DNA from: Bacillota bacterium
GTDB taxonomy: Bacteria; Bacillota; Clostridia; Peptostreptococcales; Anaerovoracaceae
Direction: 5' to 3'
DNA length: 64,000 bases
NCBI GenBank assembly: GCA_017443515.1
Contig: JAFRXM010000054.1
Coordinates: 29,866 to 93,865, forward strand
Positions 7,837 through 16,130 of the stretch are shown one piece after another. A program made the translations under genes and the position numbers. How positions within the stretch are numbered: position 1 is the first letter of the stretch; the number at the start of each line of letters is the position of its first letter. Under the pieces are notes generated by a model. The model saw nothing but the letters and a program-made list of their open reading frames with translations, was not told the origin of the DNA and searched no databases.

Positions 7837-9072
7837 ATGAAAAATGCAAAGATAATTCTCTCCCTTGTCGTAGTGCTTGCTATGCTCCTCAGCTTCGCAG
7901 CCTGCGGCACCACCCCGGCCAACAATACTCCGGCCAACAACACAACACCGGCAAATAACACAACACCGGCAAACAACACCGAGCCCGCCAAGCAGCCCAC
8001 AGACGAGGAGCTTGCAAAGCAGGTGGACGAGCTCATCGCAGCTATCCAGGTCCAGGAAAGGACTGACAAGACCGACGAGCAGTGCGCAGCAGCCAAGGCC
8101 GCATGGGACAAGCTCACCGACAAGCAGAAGGAGCTCGTAGAAGAGGCTGACTACTTCGGCCGCGACACCGGCGATACCAAGAAGGACGATCCCCGCAACG
8201 CAGACAACATCGGCGAGAAGGAGATCCTCGTAGTATCCTTCGGTACTTCCTTCAACGACAGCCGCGTAGCTGACATCAAGTCTGTCGAAGACGCTATCGC
8301 AAAGGCTAACCCGGATTGGGCAGTTCGCAGGGCATTCACCGCTCAGATCATCATCAACCACATCCAGGCCCGCGACGGCGAAAAGATCGACAACATGGAC
8401 CAGGCTCTCGAAAGAGCAGTAAAGAACAACGTCAAGACCCTCGTTATCCAGCCGACTCACCTCATGCACGGCGCTGAGTACGACGAGCTTGCAGAAGCTG
8501 CAAAGAAGTACGAAGGCAAGATCGCAAAGATCGTCATCGCTGAGCCCCTCCTCGGAGAAGTAGGCTCCGACGCCACCGTCATCAACGAGGACAAGGCCGC
8601 TGTAGCAAAGGCTCTTGCTGCCACCGCTGCATCCGCTGCAAAGTTCGATTCTGTTGACGCTGCTGACAAGGCAGGCACCGCACTCGTATTCATGGGACAC
8701 GGCACCGCTCACACCGCTAAGGTCACCTACTCCCAGATGCAGACCCAGATGGAAAAGCTCGGATACAAGAACGTATTCGTAGGAACCGTTGAAGGCGAGC
8801 CCGAAGAGACCGCTCTCGAGAACGTCATCGCAAAGGTTGCTGATGCAGGCTACAAGAACGTAGTTCTCCGTCCGATGATGGTAGTTGCAGGCGATCACGC
8901 CAACAACGACATGGCAGATCCTGAAGATCCCGAATCCTGGTTCTCCGGCTTTACCGCAAGCAAGAAGTTCGAGAAGGTAGACTGCCAGATCGAAGGTCTT
9001 GGCCGCATCGCAGAAGTACAGGATCTCTATCTTGCACACACCGCTGCAGCCATCAAGGAAGCAACAAAGTAA
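7837..9072 (+). CDS. cbiK: Extracytoplasmic sirohydrochlorin cobaltochelatase (CbiK-type lipoprotein)
   Basis: This 411-residue protein carries a lipoprotein signal (LAMLLSFAACGTT), a linker built from repeated TPANNT units, and a Lys/Glu-rich helical segment (about 50-125). A full CbiK chelatase domain follows, with ILVVSFGTSFNDSRV, PTHLMHGAEYDEL, MGHGTAHTAK and MVVAGDHANNDMA. The histidines in MGHGT and AGDHA correspond to those that bind cobalt in CbiK. The protein would sit on the outer membrane face. Known CbiK inserts Co2+ into sirohydrochlorin in the cytoplasm; a periplasmic CbiK is described in Desulfovibrio. An external role in metal or tetrapyrrole handling is my inference. Codon use looks strongly biased, suggesting high expression. 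Confidence 0.85.
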   Translation: MKNAKIILSLVVVLAMLLSFAACGTTPANNTPANNTTPANNTTPANNTEPAKQPTDEELAKQVDELIAAIQVQERTDKTDEQCAAAKAAWDKLTDKQKELVEEADYFGRDTGDTKKDDPRNADNIGEKEILVVSFGTSFNDSRVADIKSVEDAIAKANPDWAVRRAFTAQIIINHIQARDGEKIDNMDQALERAVKNNVKTLVIQPTHLMHGAEYDELAEAAKKYEGKIAKIVIAEPLLGEVGSDATVINEDKAAVAKALAATAASAAKFDSVDAADKAGTALVFMGHGTAHTAKVTYSQMQTQMEKLGYKNVFVGTVEGEPEETALENVIAKVADAGYKNVVLRPMMVVAGDHANNDMADPEDPESWFSGFTASKKFEKVDCQIEGLGRIAEVQDLYLAHTAAAIKEATK

Positions 9073-9088
9073 TTAAACAGGTAACATC

Positions 9089-9577
9089 ATGCGCACAAAA
9101 AGAATTCTGTTGATCCTTTTAGCACTCGCAATGATCCTGCTGGCAGCAGGCTGCGGGCAAAAGGATACGGCGGCAAACAACAATACCGATACAACTCCTA
9201 AAGCTCCGATCGCCGACGGCGTGTACTCCGCTGATTTCAAGACGGACAGCACCATGTTCCACGTCAACGAAGCGTACAAAGGCAAAGGAACGCTCACTGT
9301 CAAGGACGGCAGGATGGTGATCCATGTCACCCTCGCGTCCAAAAGCATCGTGAACCTCTTCCCGGGCACTGCTGAAGACGCTCAGAAAGACGGGGCAAAA
9401 CTGCTGCAGCCCACCACGGACAGCGTCAAGTATTCCGACGGTACCACCGATGAGGCCTACGGCTTCGATATTGAAGTGCCCTTCCTCAACGATGAATTCG
9501 ACTGCGCTATTCTGGGCAGCAAGGGCAAATGGTACGACCACAAGGTCAGCGTATCCAACCCGGAACTGCTGAAATAA
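9089..9577 (+). CDS. Small lipoprotein with one NEAT-like beta-domain
   Basis: This 162-residue protein has lipobox LLAAGC near residue 21 and one copy of the domain duplicated in 3825-4910. Shared landmarks are ADGVYSADFKTDSTMFHVNEA, GTLTVKDGRMVIHVTLASKS and NDEFDCAILGSKGKWYDHKV. The first surface-protein repeat has the parallel DSEIDCAAYSKARKRWYDRKI. It lies 16 bases after the lipoprotein CbiK and before an importer, under the same riboswitch. I infer a surface ligand-capture protein that feeds the importer; the ligand is unknown. Confidence 0.65.
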   Translation: MRTKRILLILLALAMILLAAGCGQKDTAANNNTDTTPKAPIADGVYSADFKTDSTMFHVNEAYKGKGTLTVKDGRMVIHVTLASKSIVNLFPGTAEDAQKDGAKLLQPTTDSVKYSDGTTDEAYGFDIEVPFLNDEFDCAILGSKGKWYDHKVSVSNPELLK

Positions 9578-9599
9578 TCAGTTACTGCAAAATTATACT

Positions 9600-9635
9600 C
9601 GGGGTCAGAGCCTGTTTTTCGGGTCCTGGCCCCGA
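9600..9635 (+). other. Strong intergenic hairpin before the second binding-protein gene
   Basis: CGGGGTCAGAGCC pairs with GGGTCCTGGCCCCG in 12 of 13 positions with a short T-rich loop. No T-run follows, so it is more likely an RNA-processing or stability element than a terminator. Confidence 0.5.
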
Positions 9636-9653
9636 AGTTCCATGGAGAACATT

Positions 9654-10844
9654 ATGAAAAAGCATCTGCTCAGATCGATAATATGCCTGCTGCTGTCTGC
9701 AGTTCTTATCCTTTCGCTCGCCGCCTGCGGAGGAACGCCTTCGAATTCCTCCAACGCCGCGAACAACGACGCTAAAGACAGCGTCCCTGCTCTCGTAAAA
9801 AGCATGGAACTTCAGTACGCCACCGGTTTTTCGGTGGACTATTACGAGCAGGGATACAAGCTCATAACCGTAAAGGAAGGCCCTGACATCTATCTGGTCA
9901 TCCCCGAAGGCGCGGACAGTAAGACTACGGACAAGCTCATAAGCTCGCTGGGCAAGAAGGTCGTAAAGCTTTATCAGCCCCTCAATAATATCTACCTGGC
10001 CGCTACAGCTACCATGTGCCTTTTTGACAGGATGGATGCGCTGGCTAACGTCACGATGTCGAGCCTTAAGGTGGACGACTGGTACATAGACGGCGCCATC
10101 AAAGCCATGAACGACGGAAAGATGGTCTACGCCGGCAAGTACAGCGCTCCCGATTTTGAGCTTATACTGTCAAAGGGCTGCAAGCTGGCTCTGGAATCCA
10201 TGATGATATACCATACCCCCGAGATCAAGGAAAAACTCGAGACCCTTGGCATTCCCGTCTTCGTGGAAAAATCCACCTACGAGAGCCACCCTCTTGGGCG
10301 CACGGAATGGATAAAACTCTACGCCGCCATGCTCAACCTGGAAGATAAGGCCGATTCCATCTTCGCGGAGCAGGTCGGATACCTCAAAGAGGCTGAAGGC
10401 AAAGCCCACACCGGCAAGACCGTGGCGTTCTTCTACATCAATTCCTCCGGAAACGTAGTCGCAAGAAAGAGCGGTGACTACGTCTGCGGCATGATAGAGC
10501 TCGCCGGCGGCAAGTACATATTCGACGATCTGGGCAAGGATTCCGACAGCAACCTGTCCACCGTCAACCTGGATATGGAGACTTTCTACGCCACCGCAAA
10601 AGACGCGGACTTCATATTCTACAACAGCACCATCATGGGCGAGATAAGCTCCGCCGAGAGCCTCAAGAGCCTCAGTCCCCTCCTGAAGGACTTCAAGGCA
10701 GTAAAGGAAAACAATATCTGGTGCACAGGTGAAAACCTTTATCAGGAAACTACTGACCTCGGTCAGATGATACTCGAATTCAACCGCATCCTTTCCGGTG
10801 AAACGGACGGATCCGGACTTAAATACATGAAAAAACTCAACTAA
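9654..10844 (+). CDS. BtuF/FecB-type substrate-binding lipoprotein (second importer)
   Basis: This protein of about 396 residues has signal LLSAVLILSLAACGG and an Asn/Ala linker. A binding-protein fold follows, with GYKLITVKEGPDIYLVIPEG and FYATAKDADFIFYNSTIMGE. The second ATG (9654) is the better start: GGAG lies 6 bases upstream, whereas the ATG at 9642 has no such site and overlaps that motif. Its permease follows after 4 bases. It is only distantly related to the binding protein at 2204-3196, so the two importers may bind different corrinoids or intermediates. Confidence 0.85.
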   Translation: MKKHLLRSIICLLLSAVLILSLAACGGTPSNSSNAANNDAKDSVPALVKSMELQYATGFSVDYYEQGYKLITVKEGPDIYLVIPEGADSKTTDKLISSLGKKVVKLYQPLNNIYLAATATMCLFDRMDALANVTMSSLKVDDWYIDGAIKAMNDGKMVYAGKYSAPDFELILSKGCKLALESMMIYHTPEIKEKLETLGIPVFVEKSTYESHPLGRTEWIKLYAAMLNLEDKADSIFAEQVGYLKEAEGKAHTGKTVAFFYINSSGNVVARKSGDYVCGMIELAGGKYIFDDLGKDSDSNLSTVNLDMETFYATAKDADFIFYNSTIMGEISSAESLKSLSPLLKDFKAVKENNIWCTGENLYQETTDLGQMILEFNRILSGETDGSGLKYMKKLN

Positions 10845-10848
10845 AACC

Positions 10849-11886
10849 ATGCAGAAAGACAAAAGAAACGACCGCTGCGCAGCGGCACTGATAATACTGT
10901 TCATACTGATGGTTGTACTCGTGGTGCTGAATATAAGCATAGGAAGCTACAGCATTCCTTTCAATCAGATCATCAGCGTTTTCCGCGACGGCCCCACGGC
11001 TGAAGCCGGTTCGCAGATCGCCACAATGTTCGCGATCCTGCATCAGATACGCCTTCCGAGGCTCCTGGCCTGCCTTATACTTGGCGGCGCGCTGGGGCTT
11101 GCGGGCTTTTTGCTGCAGACCTTCTTCGGCAATCCCATAGCAGGCCCCTACGTTCTTGGCATCTCCTCCGGAGCCAAGCTTACCGTTGCTCTTACCATGG
11201 TATTCGTGATGCAGGCTTCCGGCGGACTCTCCTCGGCGTTCACTATAATGGCGGCCTTCGTGGGCGCCATGATATCCATGGGCTTCGTCCTGGTTATATC
11301 GCAGAAGGTCAGCAACGCCTCAATGCTGATAGTAAGCGGTGTTATGGTAGGCTATATCTGCTCGGCTATTACGGATTTCGTTGTGACCTTCGCGAGCGAC
11401 GCCAGCATAGTAAACCTGCACAACTGGTCCAAGGGAAGCTTTTCCGGCATATCCTGGGACAACGTTCACGTCATGACCGTGGTGGTCATCATCTGCGCGC
11501 TGTGCACATTCCTTATGGCAAAGCCCATAAGCGCCTACCAGCTGGGTGAGAACTACGCCATGAACATGGGCGTAAACATCAAGCGCTTCCGCTTCATGCT
11601 GGTGCTGTTCTCCAGCCTTCTTGCCGCGACGGTAACAGCCTTCGCGGGGCCGATATCCTTTGTAGGCATAGCCGTGCCTCACATCGTAAAAAGAGTGCTC
11701 GGGACCGCAAAGCCGATAGTGGTCATCCCCGGATGTTTCCTCGGGGGCGCCATATTCTGCCTCTTGTGCGATCTTATAGCCAGGACGGTATTCGCACCCA
11801 CCGAGCTGTCAATAAGCTCTGTAACAGCCATTTTCGGGGCTCCTATCGTTATATCCATCATGATCAGGAGAAGGAGGGAAGGCTGA
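10849..11886 (+). CDS. BtuC/FecCD-type ABC transporter permease (second importer)
   Basis: This 345-residue polytopic permease has the family stretch IRLPRLLACLILGGALGLAG, then GNPIAGPYVLGISSGAKL and later FAGPISFVGIAVPHIVKRVL. The last is the coupling helix region that docks with the ATPase. Its stop TGA shares a base with the ATG of the ATPase gene (TGATG). It works with 9654-10844 and 11886-12998. Confidence 0.9.
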   Translation: MQKDKRNDRCAAALIILFILMVVLVVLNISIGSYSIPFNQIISVFRDGPTAEAGSQIATMFAILHQIRLPRLLACLILGGALGLAGFLLQTFFGNPIAGPYVLGISSGAKLTVALTMVFVMQASGGLSSAFTIMAAFVGAMISMGFVLVISQKVSNASMLIVSGVMVGYICSAITDFVVTFASDASIVNLHNWSKGSFSGISWDNVHVMTVVVIICALCTFLMAKPISAYQLGENYAMNMGVNIKRFRFMLVLFSSLLAATVTAFAGPISFVGIAVPHIVKRVLGTAKPIVVIPGCFLGGAIFCLLCDLIARTVFAPTELSISSVTAIFGAPIVISIMIRRRREG

Positions 11887-12998
11887 TGAGCGATCTTTAT
11901 CTTAAAACATCGGACCTCTCCGTAGGATACGACGGGAAGACCCTCATACACGACATAAACATAGGCGTAAAGCGCGGCCAGGTGCTTACCCTTATCGGGC
12001 CCAATGGTTCTGGAAAATCCACGATCTTAAAGACCCTCACCAAGTACCTAAAGACCATCGCCGGCACCGTATACGTGGGCGAGCACCAGCTCGACACCAT
12101 AAGCAACAGGGATCTTGCAAAGCAGGTCTCCGTGGTGCTGACGCAGCGCCTTAAGACCGAGATGATGACCTGCGAGGACGTTGTCGCAACAGGCCGCTAC
12201 CCTCACACCGGAAGGCTCGGCATACTCAGCGAAGACGACCGCCGCATAGTCCGCGAGACCATGGAGCAGGTCAACATCACCGAGCTAAAGGACCGCGACT
12301 ACCGGCGAATCAGCGACGGACAGCGCCAGAGGGTGCTGCTCGCAAGGGCCATATGCCAGCAGCCGCAGGTAATAGTGCTCGACGAGCCCACATCGTACCT
12401 GGACGTGCGCTATAAGCTTGAGCTTTTAGGCACCATGAGAAGGCTCGCGCAGGAGAAGAACATCGCAGTTGTTATGTCCCTCCACGAACTGGATATGGCA
12501 GAGCGCGTGTCCGACTACGTGATGTGTGTCAAGGGCGACACCATAGCGCACTACGGTCCCGCCGAAGAGATCTTCGGAAGCGACCTCATAACCGAACTTT
12601 ACGGCCTTAAAGGCGGAAGCTACAATCCCCTCTTCGGCTGCCTTGAGATGCAGCGCACAGAAGGGACTCCGGAAGTCTTCGTGCTCTGCGGAGGCGGCAG
12701 CGGCGTGCATGTGATGCGAAGCCTTCAGAAAAAACAGATACCCTTCGCGGCCGGGATCCTGCAGGAAAACGACGTCGACTGGCTGGTAGCAAACGCTCTT
12801 GCGGCAAAACTCATAAGTGTTCCGGCGTTTTCTGAAGTCGGGGAAGCTCCGGTCCAGGAAGCCATGGAATGCATCAAGGGATGCAGAAAGCTCATAGTCT
12901 GCAGCGGATTCGGACCGGCTAACAGGCGCTGCGAGGAACTGATAGCCTTCGCCGAAAAGCTCGGAAAAGACATTGAAGACAAGACCGTGCAGCACTGA
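11886..12998 (+). CDS. BtuD/FecE-type ATPase with a C-terminal extension domain
   Basis: This 370-residue protein has an ATPase half with Walker A GPNGSGKST, an unusual signature ISDGQRQRV in place of LSGGQ, Walker B IVLDEPTSYLD and switch region SLHELD. From about residue 250 an extra domain of about 115 residues follows (TPEVFVLCGGGSGVHVMRSL, PFAAGILQENDVDWLVA, KLIVCSGFGPANRRCEEL). It looks like a nucleotide-binding or regulatory fold with a Gly-rich loop. The start is fixed by the TGATG overlap. The altered signature is common in FecE-type ATPases and should not abolish activity. The extension's role is unknown. Confidence 0.85.
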   Translation: MSDLYLKTSDLSVGYDGKTLIHDINIGVKRGQVLTLIGPNGSGKSTILKTLTKYLKTIAGTVYVGEHQLDTISNRDLAKQVSVVLTQRLKTEMMTCEDVVATGRYPHTGRLGILSEDDRRIVRETMEQVNITELKDRDYRRISDGQRQRVLLARAICQQPQVIVLDEPTSYLDVRYKLELLGTMRRLAQEKNIAVVMSLHELDMAERVSDYVMCVKGDTIAHYGPAEEIFGSDLITELYGLKGGSYNPLFGCLEMQRTEGTPEVFVLCGGGSGVHVMRSLQKKQIPFAAGILQENDVDWLVANALAAKLISVPAFSEVGEAPVQEAMECIKGCRKLIVCSGFGPANRRCEELIAFAEKLGKDIEDKTVQH

Positions 12999-13017
12999 CC
13001 GCCCGAAAGGAAGACCC

Positions 13018-13815
13018 ATGAACAAAAAAACAGAAAAAAGACCCGTTATACTCGTAGCCAGCTTCGGCACCACATTCAACAGTAGCCGCAGCATAACCAT
13101 AGGCGCCATCGAGAGCACTCTGGCTGAGACCTTCCCGGATCACGAGATCCGCAGAGCTTTTACGTCGAACAACATACGCAGGATACTGCGCGAGCGCGAC
13201 GGGATAAGCATCGACGGCATCCCCCAGGCGCTGGAAAAACTCGCAGAAGAAGGCGTAAAAGACGTAGTTATAATGCCAACGCACATGATGGAGGGCGACG
13301 AATACAATAATAAGATCGTGGCGGAAGCGCAGAAGTTCAAAACCAGGTTCGACAGCCTTAAGGTCGGCCACGCTCTGCTCACGACCGACGCGGACTACGA
13401 CCTGCTGATCGATATTCTGCGCCGGACTGCGGACGCCCGCGACGCAGCTGCGACCGCGCTCGTATTCATGGGGCACGGGACCGAACACAGTGCCAACGAA
13501 GCTTACTCCAGGCTGCAGCGCACGATAAACGCCCGCGGAATAAAGAACATGTTCATAGGTACCGTCGAGGCCACCCCCACTGTTGAGGATGTGGTGGAGA
13601 TGGTAAGAAAAAGCGGCGCAAAGGAAGTTGTCCTTTCACCGCTGATGATAGTTGCCGGCGACCACGCCACCAACGACATGGCAGGCAACGATCCGGACTC
13701 CTGGAAGAGCATTTTCGAACGCGCCGGCTTTGCGGTCCGCTGCCGCGTAACGGGCCTCGGCAGCATCTACGGCGTCCAGAAGATGATCGCCAATCACTGC
13801 CGCGAAATACTGTAA
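13018..13815 (+). CDS. cbiK: Cytoplasmic sirohydrochlorin cobaltochelatase CbiK
   Basis: This 265-residue CbiK has no signal peptide. Motifs VILVASFGTTFNSSRSITIG, MPTHMMEGDEYNNKI, FMGHGTEHSANEAYS and MIVAGDHATNDMAG match the chelatase domain of the lipoprotein at 7837-9072 and carry the metal-binding histidines. It would insert Co2+ into sirohydrochlorin for anaerobic B12 synthesis, feeding CbiL. I start at 13018 after GAAAGGAAGACCC; an upstream in-frame ATG at 12973 lies inside the ATPase gene. It is the last gene of the rightward riboswitch operon. Confidence 0.92.
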   Translation: MNKKTEKRPVILVASFGTTFNSSRSITIGAIESTLAETFPDHEIRRAFTSNNIRRILRERDGISIDGIPQALEKLAEEGVKDVVIMPTHMMEGDEYNNKIVAEAQKFKTRFDSLKVGHALLTTDADYDLLIDILRRTADARDAAATALVFMGHGTEHSANEAYSRLQRTINARGIKNMFIGTVEATPTVEDVVEMVRKSGAKEVVLSPLMIVAGDHATNDMAGNDPDSWKSIFERAGFAVRCRVTGLGSIYGVQKMIANHCREIL

Positions 13816-13844
13816 AACCGAAGACTGTCCAAGATCTTCACTGA

Positions 13845-13974
13845 TAATAAAAGCGCAGAATACTTGCTCTTAAGCGAGACTTCGCTAGCGCTCGATTGAG
13901 ATGAGGCTGACATCAGGATGCCTCAGCGAGATCGAAAAGCGGGCTCGCGAAGAGCATTATTCTGCGCTTTTATA
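13845..13974. terminator. Long bidirectional terminator-like inverted repeat between convergent genes
   Basis: Arms of 14 + 7 bp (AAAAGCGCAGAATA ... TGCTCTT on the left, AAGAGCA ... TATTCTGCGCTTTT on the right) enclose about 78 bases. The interior can itself form smaller hairpins (TGAGGC/GCCTCA and GCGA/TCGC). A T-rich tail follows on either strand. It lies between cbiK and the convergent M20 peptidase gene. Confidence 0.6.
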
Positions 13975-13980
13975 TATTTC

Positions 13981-15420
13981 TCAGCACTGTTTCATGACGC
14001 GGATGAAGAATTCCACTGCGCGATGCAGTGCCTCCAGTCTTATGCGCTCGTTGTTTCCGTGTATCATCTTTCGCTCTTCGGAAGTCAGGTCCATGGCAGA
14101 GAACTTGAAGGTCCTGCCCGAGATCGCGTCATAATGTCGGCTGTCGGAGCACTGCACCATCAGATAGGGCGACACCAGGCAGCCTTTCCAGGTGCCTTTT
14201 ACCGCATTCACCACGCGTTCCCAGCCCGGACAATCCGTCGTGGCGATTCTGCTCGGCTCGGCTTCAACAAGGGCCTCGATCTTAATGTCGGGGTCTTTTA
14301 TTATGCTCTTGTAGTATTCGATCACGCTCTTTGAGGTGTCGGCCGGATTGATTCGCACGTTCGCGGTCATGCTGGCCGAAGGCGGTATGACGTTGTTGGC
14401 CTTGCTGCCGCTCATCTGCGTGAAGGCTGTTGTGGTGCGTACCAGCGCGTTCAGCTCTCCGCCGCTCTTTTTGCATATAATGTCGAGCACCGGCCTGAAG
14501 CACCAGAGGTTCGCGAATATCATCCTGTAAAGGAAGGTAGAATGCCTTCCGAGTGTATCGAACATCTTAAGGACAGGCTCTGTAAAGTGGCTCGGAAGAG
14601 GTTTGTTCTCTATGGCGCAGCACGCCGCAGCAAGTCTTCCGACCGGAGTGTGAGGCGCAGGCGCGGAAGCGTGTCCGCCGTTGGTATCAAGCCTGAACGT
14701 AACATTCATCAAGCCCTTTTCAGCGATACCGATAAGTCCGCAGGCTCCCTTAACGCCCGGGAACACGTCCTCTACCACAGCTCCGCCTTCGTCGAGCACC
14801 AGCGAAGGTGTTATGCCTTTATCCTTGAACCAGTTTACGATATTGACAGCTCCGGTACCGTTTATCTCCTCCTGCCCGGAGAACGCGAAATATACGTCGT
14901 CTTCCGGGACGAAGCCCTGCCCTATGAGGGTCTCTGCCGCAAACAGTATGCCATTGAACGTGACCTTGGTATCAAGGGTCCCCCTGCCCCACATCACGCC
15001 GTCTATTATCTCAGCCCCGAAAGGATCGCGCTCCCATTTATCCGGCTCTACCGGAACCACGTCGTAGTGCGCCATGAGCACTGCAGGGTCTGCCGCTCCG
15101 CCGGACCTGCCCTTCCAGCGGAAAAGTATGCCCCTGTCGGCAAGCTCCGTGTACTCGCAGATCTTAAAAACCTTCGGGTACAGCCCGGGCAGCAGGTCCA
15201 GAAGCTTTCTGAACTCGGCGTCGTCCTCCTTGCTGTGGTCGTCGAAGGACACCGTCCGGCAGCGCACCAGCTGCGCCAGAGCGTCCACTGCACCGTCCTT
15301 ATCAAAGCTGATCTCCTCAAAGCTCTGTTCTTTTTCCGGCGCGGGCTTAAACGCCGCCGTCCTTATAAGGATGACCGCCAGCAGAACAACTATTATCCCT
15401 GATATAATATATCCTATCAT
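13981..15420 (-). CDS. M20-family metallopeptidase (PM20D1/carboxypeptidase-like), N-terminally membrane-anchored
   Basis: This 479-residue protein has an N-terminal membrane segment (IGYIISGIIVVLLAVILI), then a dinuclear-zinc M20 hydrolase. Ligand motifs are MAHYDVVP, GRGTLDTK, FSGQEEINGTGA, LVLDEGG and, near the C-terminus, SDSRHYD. M20 enzymes cleave peptides, N-acyl amino acids or amides. It is the last gene of a leftward operon with three membrane proteins including a YfcC-type carrier, so the carrier may import its substrate or export its product. The substrate is not evident. Confidence 0.85.
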   Translation of the reverse strand: MIGYIISGIIVVLLAVILIRTAAFKPAPEKEQSFEEISFDKDGAVDALAQLVRCRTVSFDDHSKEDDAEFRKLLDLLPGLYPKVFKICEYTELADRGILFRWKGRSGGAADPAVLMAHYDVVPVEPDKWERDPFGAEIIDGVMWGRGTLDTKVTFNGILFAAETLIGQGFVPEDDVYFAFSGQEEINGTGAVNIVNWFKDKGITPSLVLDEGGAVVEDVFPGVKGACGLIGIAEKGLMNVTFRLDTNGGHASAPAPHTPVGRLAAACCAIENKPLPSHFTEPVLKMFDTLGRHSTFLYRMIFANLWCFRPVLDIICKKSGGELNALVRTTTAFTQMSGSKANNVIPPSASMTANVRINPADTSKSVIEYYKSIIKDPDIKIEALVEAEPSRIATTDCPGWERVVNAVKGTWKGCLVSPYLMVQCSDSRHYDAISGRTFKFSAMDLTSEERKMIHGNNERIRLEALHRAVEFFIRVMKQC

Positions 15421-15448
15421 TTTTTCGCCTCTTGGGATGCGCCGCAGG

Positions 15449-16114
15449 CTACAGCATTCCCTTCTTATACATGAGTCTCGACATGCCCAGGGTGAACAGC
15501 ACGCCCACGGGCACCATTATACCTACTGTACCGCTGTTGAGAGCCGGCACCAGTATGAACAGCACCAGCATCAGGATGAGCGGAGCTATCGCAATCTTTA
15601 CGTTCTTGGATATGAACACCACGCCAAGAGCTCCGAACAGCGCCGGGACCATCTGTGCGAACGCCGGCTCCAGAACCGGAGCGTTAAGCACAGGAGTAAG
15701 CGGCCTTATGAGCACCACGCCGATGATTATTATCACCGTCGTAACGATGCTGGATACCGCTATGGATATGGTGGAGATGACCTCGCCTTCCTCGGAACTT
15801 GCCTTAACGTCGGCCTGCTCAAGAGCGTTGAGAGCCACCGGCAGCTTGAGGTTCGAAATATTACCCGTAACGAAGGACAGGTAAGAGCCGCCAGCGCCTA
15901 GCATGGGTACGTAGGTTATGGTCTCTACCACCGCCACAGCCCAGTACATCGGGGCCGTTGCTACAAGCCCCAAAGCAAAGCCGTGCCAGTCCGGGCCAGT
16001 ATTGAATATCAGCCCTACAGCAACCGGATAGGCTATCAGCATTATCATGACGAATATGTTCCATTTGCGTCCGAAGCTGTGGACGCTGTCGATGTATGTC
16101 ATTTCTTTTTTCAT
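15449..16114 (-). CDS. Polytopic membrane protein of unknown function
   Basis: This 221-residue protein has about six hydrophobic segments (for example WNIFVMIMLIAYPVAVGLIF and TISIAVSSIVTTVIIIIGVV). I do not recognise the family. It lies 16 bases downstream of the DUF5058-like gene and 28 bases before the M20 peptidase, so it probably forms a membrane complex with its neighbour. Conserved-looking elements are the GAGGSYLSFVTGNISNLK loop and a glutamate-rich cytoplasmic stretch. Confidence 0.7.
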   Translation of the reverse strand: MKKEMTYIDSVHSFGRKWNIFVMIMLIAYPVAVGLIFNTGPDWHGFALGLVATAPMYWAVAVVETITYVPMLGAGGSYLSFVTGNISNLKLPVALNALEQADVKASSEEGEVISTISIAVSSIVTTVIIIIGVVLIRPLTPVLNAPVLEPAFAQMVPALFGALGVVFISKNVKIAIAPLILMLVLFILVPALNSGTVGIMVPVGVLFTLGMSRLMYKKGML

Positions 16115-16130
16115 CGCTTTGCCCTCCTTC

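Noticed and set aside
7921..7980. Tandem DNA repeat as a possible regulatory or CRISPR-like element
   Set aside because: It encodes the TPANNT linker repeats of the lipoprotein CbiK in frame, so it is a protein linker.
7831..9039. A 402-codon minus-strand frame opposite the lipoprotein cbiK
   Set aside because: It arises from the codon bias of cbiK; the cbiK frame has signal peptide, catalytic motifs and a riboswitch-led promoter.
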